From assembly GCF_900103605.1 (NCBI RefSeq), contig NZ_FNHY01000004.1, positions 186,001 through 250,000 on the forward strand: a DNA stretch of 64,000 nucleotides. The letters are read 5' to 3'. Source of the stretch: Psychrobacillus sp. OK028. GTDB taxonomy: Bacteria > Bacillota > Bacilli > Bacillales_A > Planococcaceae. A program made the position numbers and the translations under genes. Positions 61,857-64,000 of the stretch are shown one piece after another. Position 1 is the first letter of the stretch. The number at the start of each line of letters is the position of its first letter. The notes beneath the pieces are model-generated. The model was not told the DNA's origin. It was given only the letters and a program-made list of their open reading frames with translations, and did not search any database.

Positions 61857-62489
61857 ATGAGCATTAAAGCGCTAGTTTTAAATTGCAGTTTGAAAGATAG
61901 CACACAGCAATCCAATACTCGTGCGCTGATTAACGAGATTGTAAAGATTTTTGATGAAAACAAAGCAGAGACGGAAGTACTCAGGATGTCAGATTATAAT
62001 ATCGGCTATGGAATTACCCATGAGGCAGTGAATGATAAGGATCAATGGCCAGAGATTTTTGAAAAAGTGAAGCAGGCCGATATCCTTTTAATTGGTTCGC
62101 CGATTTGGCTTGGCGAACAGAGCAGCCTGGCCACTTTGGTTGTAGAAAGATTGTATGGTGGAAGCAGCCTTACGAACGAAAAAGGCCAGTACATTTACTA
62201 TAACAAAGTGGGTGGAGTGGTTGTTACTGGAAATGAAGACGGTGCAAAAAACGTCTCAAGCTACCTAATTTACGCATTATCGCATATTGGGTTTACGATT
62301 CCTCCAAATGTGGATACCTACTGGGTGGGGGAAGCGGGCCCTGGTCCATCCTTTATTGAGGCAAATGGTAGAGAGAACGATTTTACGATGCAACATGCTA
62401 AAATAACTGCTTACAATCTACTGCATTTTGCCCGGTTGCTGAAAGAGTATCCGATTCCGGCAGAAGGAAATGTGAATGAGAGTCAATAA
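61857..62489 (+). CDS. Flavodoxin-like NAD(P)H-dependent oxidoreductase
   Basis: 210 residues of the NADPH-dependent FMN reductase/flavodoxin_2 type: LNCSLKDSTQQSNTRALI is the FMN phosphate loop, LLIGSPIWLGEQSS and VVTGNEDGAKNVSSYLIYAL follow the family. Possibly a quinone or nitro reductase. By eye its codon use is a little richer in G+C than its neighbours. Preceded by a sigma-B promoter, so likely a general stress gene. Confidence 0.85.
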   Translation: MSIKALVLNCSLKDSTQQSNTRALINEIVKIFDENKAETEVLRMSDYNIGYGITHEAVNDKDQWPEIFEKVKQADILLIGSPIWLGEQSSLATLVVERLYGGSSLTNEKGQYIYYNKVGGVVVTGNEDGAKNVSSYLIYALSHIGFTIPPNVDTYWVGEAGPGPSFIEANGRENDFTMQHAKITAYNLLHFARLLKEYPIPAEGNVNESQ

Positions 62490-62579
62490 TAGGTGGAATT
62501 TAAACCTGGATTGCTTCTTTTTTTGAAAAAAATCCGACCCTATTATTAGTTTCATAAAGTTGAAATAAAAGTTGTGTTT

Positions 62580-62625
62580 AAAAAAGACATCCTACCAGTA
62601 TTACTACTCATAGGATGTCTTTTAA
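62580..62625 (-). terminator. Terminator of the exonuclease gene
   Basis: AAAAGACATCCTA (62582-62594) pairs with TAGGATGTCTTTT (62611-62623); a T run follows on the minus strand. Confidence 0.85.
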
Positions 62626-62657
62626 ATATTATATTTTTAAACGTAGCACCATATTGT

Positions 62658-63578
62658 TTAAGGATAGTACCGAACTAACCTTAAAAAGTCTTGCTCTCCA
62701 ACTATTTCAATTGGAAGTCCTTGTTTAATCATACCTTCTACCTTTTGCATTTTAGTACTTTTAATGCCCTGTATATATTTGGCTAAGTCATTATCTCCTA
62801 CTACGAGGTAATTTGTTTGATAGTCTACAGTCCCCTTGCAAACTGCTCCGCAATTTACTGCAAGTTGCGCAGCTTTTGGCCTAGTCATAGATTGCATTCT
62901 TCCTGTGAAAACAATTTGAGCTCCATAAAATGGATGCTTGGAATTTAGCTCGGTATTAACTGGTTCTAAAAATTCAATCGCAATGTCAGCTTTACTTTTA
63001 CGAGCGGATGGTATTTGTTTCTTCGTTTGAATGGATGAATTTATTTTTACATTATGTAGTTTGGCCAGTTGTTTAACTGAATTTGTTTGGGTGTTCTGCA
63101 TCGCTTCTATTGTAATGATCGCAGCGGCACGAGCATCCTCTAGAGCATCATGATGTCTTAAGCTAATACCTAAGTAGTTGGCTACAGTGGACAGTTTATG
63201 ATTGTATAGCTGTGGCCAAACCTTTTTGGCGATTCGATAAGAACATCCATATTCAAAAATTGGGGAGGGCTCATGAAATTGACGTAGGGATTCCTGTAAA
63301 ACTCCCATGTCGAAACTAGCATTATGAGCTATAATTATTTGACCTTCAATCATATTTTTTAAGTCTGGCCAAAATTCTTCAAAGGTTGGCGCATCATGCA
63401 CCATGTATTCAGAAATTCCGTGGATTTTAGTATTATAATAATGAAATTCACTTAAAGGATTTATCAAGGATTGGACTTCTCTATATATTTTCCCATTCTT
63501 CACTTGTACCATTCCAACGGAACAAACACTTGAACGAAGGCTATTAGCTGTTTCAAAATCGATTGCTACAAAGTCCAC
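62658..63578 (-). CDS. DnaQ-like exonuclease with C-terminal BRCT domain
   Basis: 306 residues. DEDDh 3'-5' exonuclease domain (1-165): IDFETAN (D7, E9), AHNASFDMGVL and HHDALEDARAAA. A linker rich in K/S leads to a BRCT domain (about 215-306: YGAQIVFTGRMQSMTRPKAA, NYLVVGDND) like that of NAD-dependent ligase. Probably an accessory editing or repair exonuclease that binds DNA ends or nicks by its BRCT part. Monocistronic. Confidence 0.9.
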   Translation of the reverse strand: MDFVAIDFETANSLRSSVCSVGMVQVKNGKIYREVQSLINPLSEFHYYNTKIHGISEYMVHDAPTFEEFWPDLKNMIEGQIIIAHNASFDMGVLQESLRQFHEPSPIFEYGCSYRIAKKVWPQLYNHKLSTVANYLGISLRHHDALEDARAAAIITIEAMQNTQTNSVKQLAKLHNVKINSSIQTKKQIPSARKSKADIAIEFLEPVNTELNSKHPFYGAQIVFTGRMQSMTRPKAAQLAVNCGAVCKGTVDYQTNYLVVGDNDLAKYIQGIKSTKMQKVEGMIKQGLPIEIVGEQDFLRLVRYYP

Positions 63579-63635
63579 TATTAAGTCACCTCATTATGTT
63601 AGATTGACTCTCATTATCTCATAATAGAATACAAA

Positions 63636-63665
63636 GAAGAACCTCTCTACTTAGAGAGGTTCTAT
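63636..63665 (-). terminator. Terminator of the acidic-protein gene
   Basis: AGAACCTCTCT (63638-63648) pairs with AGAGAGGTTCT (63653-63663) with a four-base loop. Confidence 0.85.
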
Positions 63666-63676
63666 TGTAATGAATT

Positions 63677-64000
63677 TTAATATAGACGATTAGTTGGAGG
63701 GATATCGTCTAGTTTCTTTTGAAATTCCAATTTTTCCTCATATTGTTCGTGAGAAAGTTTTTCCTCTTCTTCCTCTTCAACCACTTCGCTTTCGCTACCA
63801 TATGCTGCTGGACCTAAATTTGGATCAGCACCAGGAGATTGCATACCATATGACTTTTCTTCCATCGTTACACTTTCACCTATCGTAGGACGAGAATCTC
63901 TAACCTCTCTATCTTCCTGCATTGAGTGCCCAATATGATTCTCTTCTCTTGCTAGATACGGGTCGGTTGCAAAAGTCTCCCCACGTTCAAAGCGATCCTG
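63677..64000 (-). CDS. Acidic, probably disordered hypothetical protein (partial)
   Basis: 107 codons are visible; the frame remains open to the right edge, so the ATG at 63920-63922 is probably internal. The visible part is hydrophilic, with no helix-forming hydrophobic core: DRFERGETFATDPYLARE upstream of that ATG, then a Gly/Pro-rich stretch, a run of seven glutamates (with VV before it) and a short C-terminal helix (SHEQYEEKLEFQKKL) ending in PPTNRLY. No family recognised. The terminator at 63636 fits it being a real gene. Confidence 0.6.
   Translation of the reverse strand, partial: QDRFERGETFATDPYLAREENHIGHSMQEDREVRDSRPTIGESVTMEEKSYGMQSPGADPNLGPAAYGSESEVVEEEEEEKLSHEQYEEKLEFQKKLDDIPPTNRLY

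Overview
The window reads as low-GC Gram-positive chromosome from an endospore former of the Bacillales. The support is a cotJABC spore-coat operon, an S-box (SAM-I) and a T-box leader, three good sigma-B promoters, a cre-type CcpA site, AGGAGG ribosome binding sites with frequent TTG/GTG starts, and U-tailed terminators after most units. Gene content and the intergenic repeat types resemble the Planococcaceae (Psychrobacillus, Lysinibacillus, Sporosarcina); that assignment is inference. I see no rRNA, tRNA, insertion sequence, prophage or CRISPR array.

Layout. 1-8.7 kb: the end of an ABC exporter, an EamA permease, a PAS-PAS-GGDEF-EAL c-di-GMP phosphodiesterase, a split ThrE exporter, a secreted beta-propeller protein and a short-chain fatty acid transporter. 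8.7-12.6 kb: a lysine-degradation operon (aminoadipate semialdehyde dehydrogenase, lysine 6-dehydrogenase, acyl-CoA dehydrogenase) with a cre site in its leader. 12.7-16.8 kb: an AIM24-family protein, a 21-bp-period repeat array, TetR plus a DHA2 efflux pump, and UspA. 16.9-20.9 kb: SAM riboswitch, metI, metC and a core-MetE methionine synthase, then a sigma-B-driven YjzC-like protein. 21-24.4 kb: acyl-CoA dehydrogenase, thiolase and an SDR, interrupted by a 122-bp tandem element. 24.4-38.7 kb: FMN reductase, AEC carrier, cotJABC, MMPL pump with TetR, SDR, D,D-carboxypeptidase, a PadR pair, an erythromycin-esterase-like protein, a T-box-controlled MFS permease, a TVP38 protein and a phosphoesterase.

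38.7-45.2 kb holds the most interesting system: a four-gene operon for an unidentified exopolysaccharide. It encodes a degenerate-GGDEF/pseudo-receiver protein, a membrane HEAT-repeat protein, a processive family-2 glycosyltransferase and a 1050-residue membrane-anchored glycosidase-like protein. The GGDEF catalytic motif is gone but an RxxD I-site-like motif remains, and the receiver has Asn where the phosphorylated Asp should be. This suggests a c-di-GMP-sensing, non-enzymatic switch, comparable in logic to PelD or B. subtilis YdaK but with a different gene set. The EAL protein near the window start could be an antagonist.

45.4-64 kb: flavin reductase, a sigma-B stress protein, an uncharacterised catabolic operon (MatC-like carrier, DUF6282 hydrolase, cupin, HpcH/HpaI aldolase) with a divergent Crp/Fnr regulator, topoisomerase III, a DmpA-type peptidase, TspO, a very large secreted nuclease, a DUF1028 protein, an MBL hydrolase, a sigma-B-driven flavoprotein, a DnaQ-BRCT exonuclease, and an acidic protein running off the edge.

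A second theme is a set of intergenic arrays at three places (8.55, 13.6 and 53.8 kb) whose unit sequences differ but whose period is almost always exactly 21 bp. I do not recognise these as a named element.
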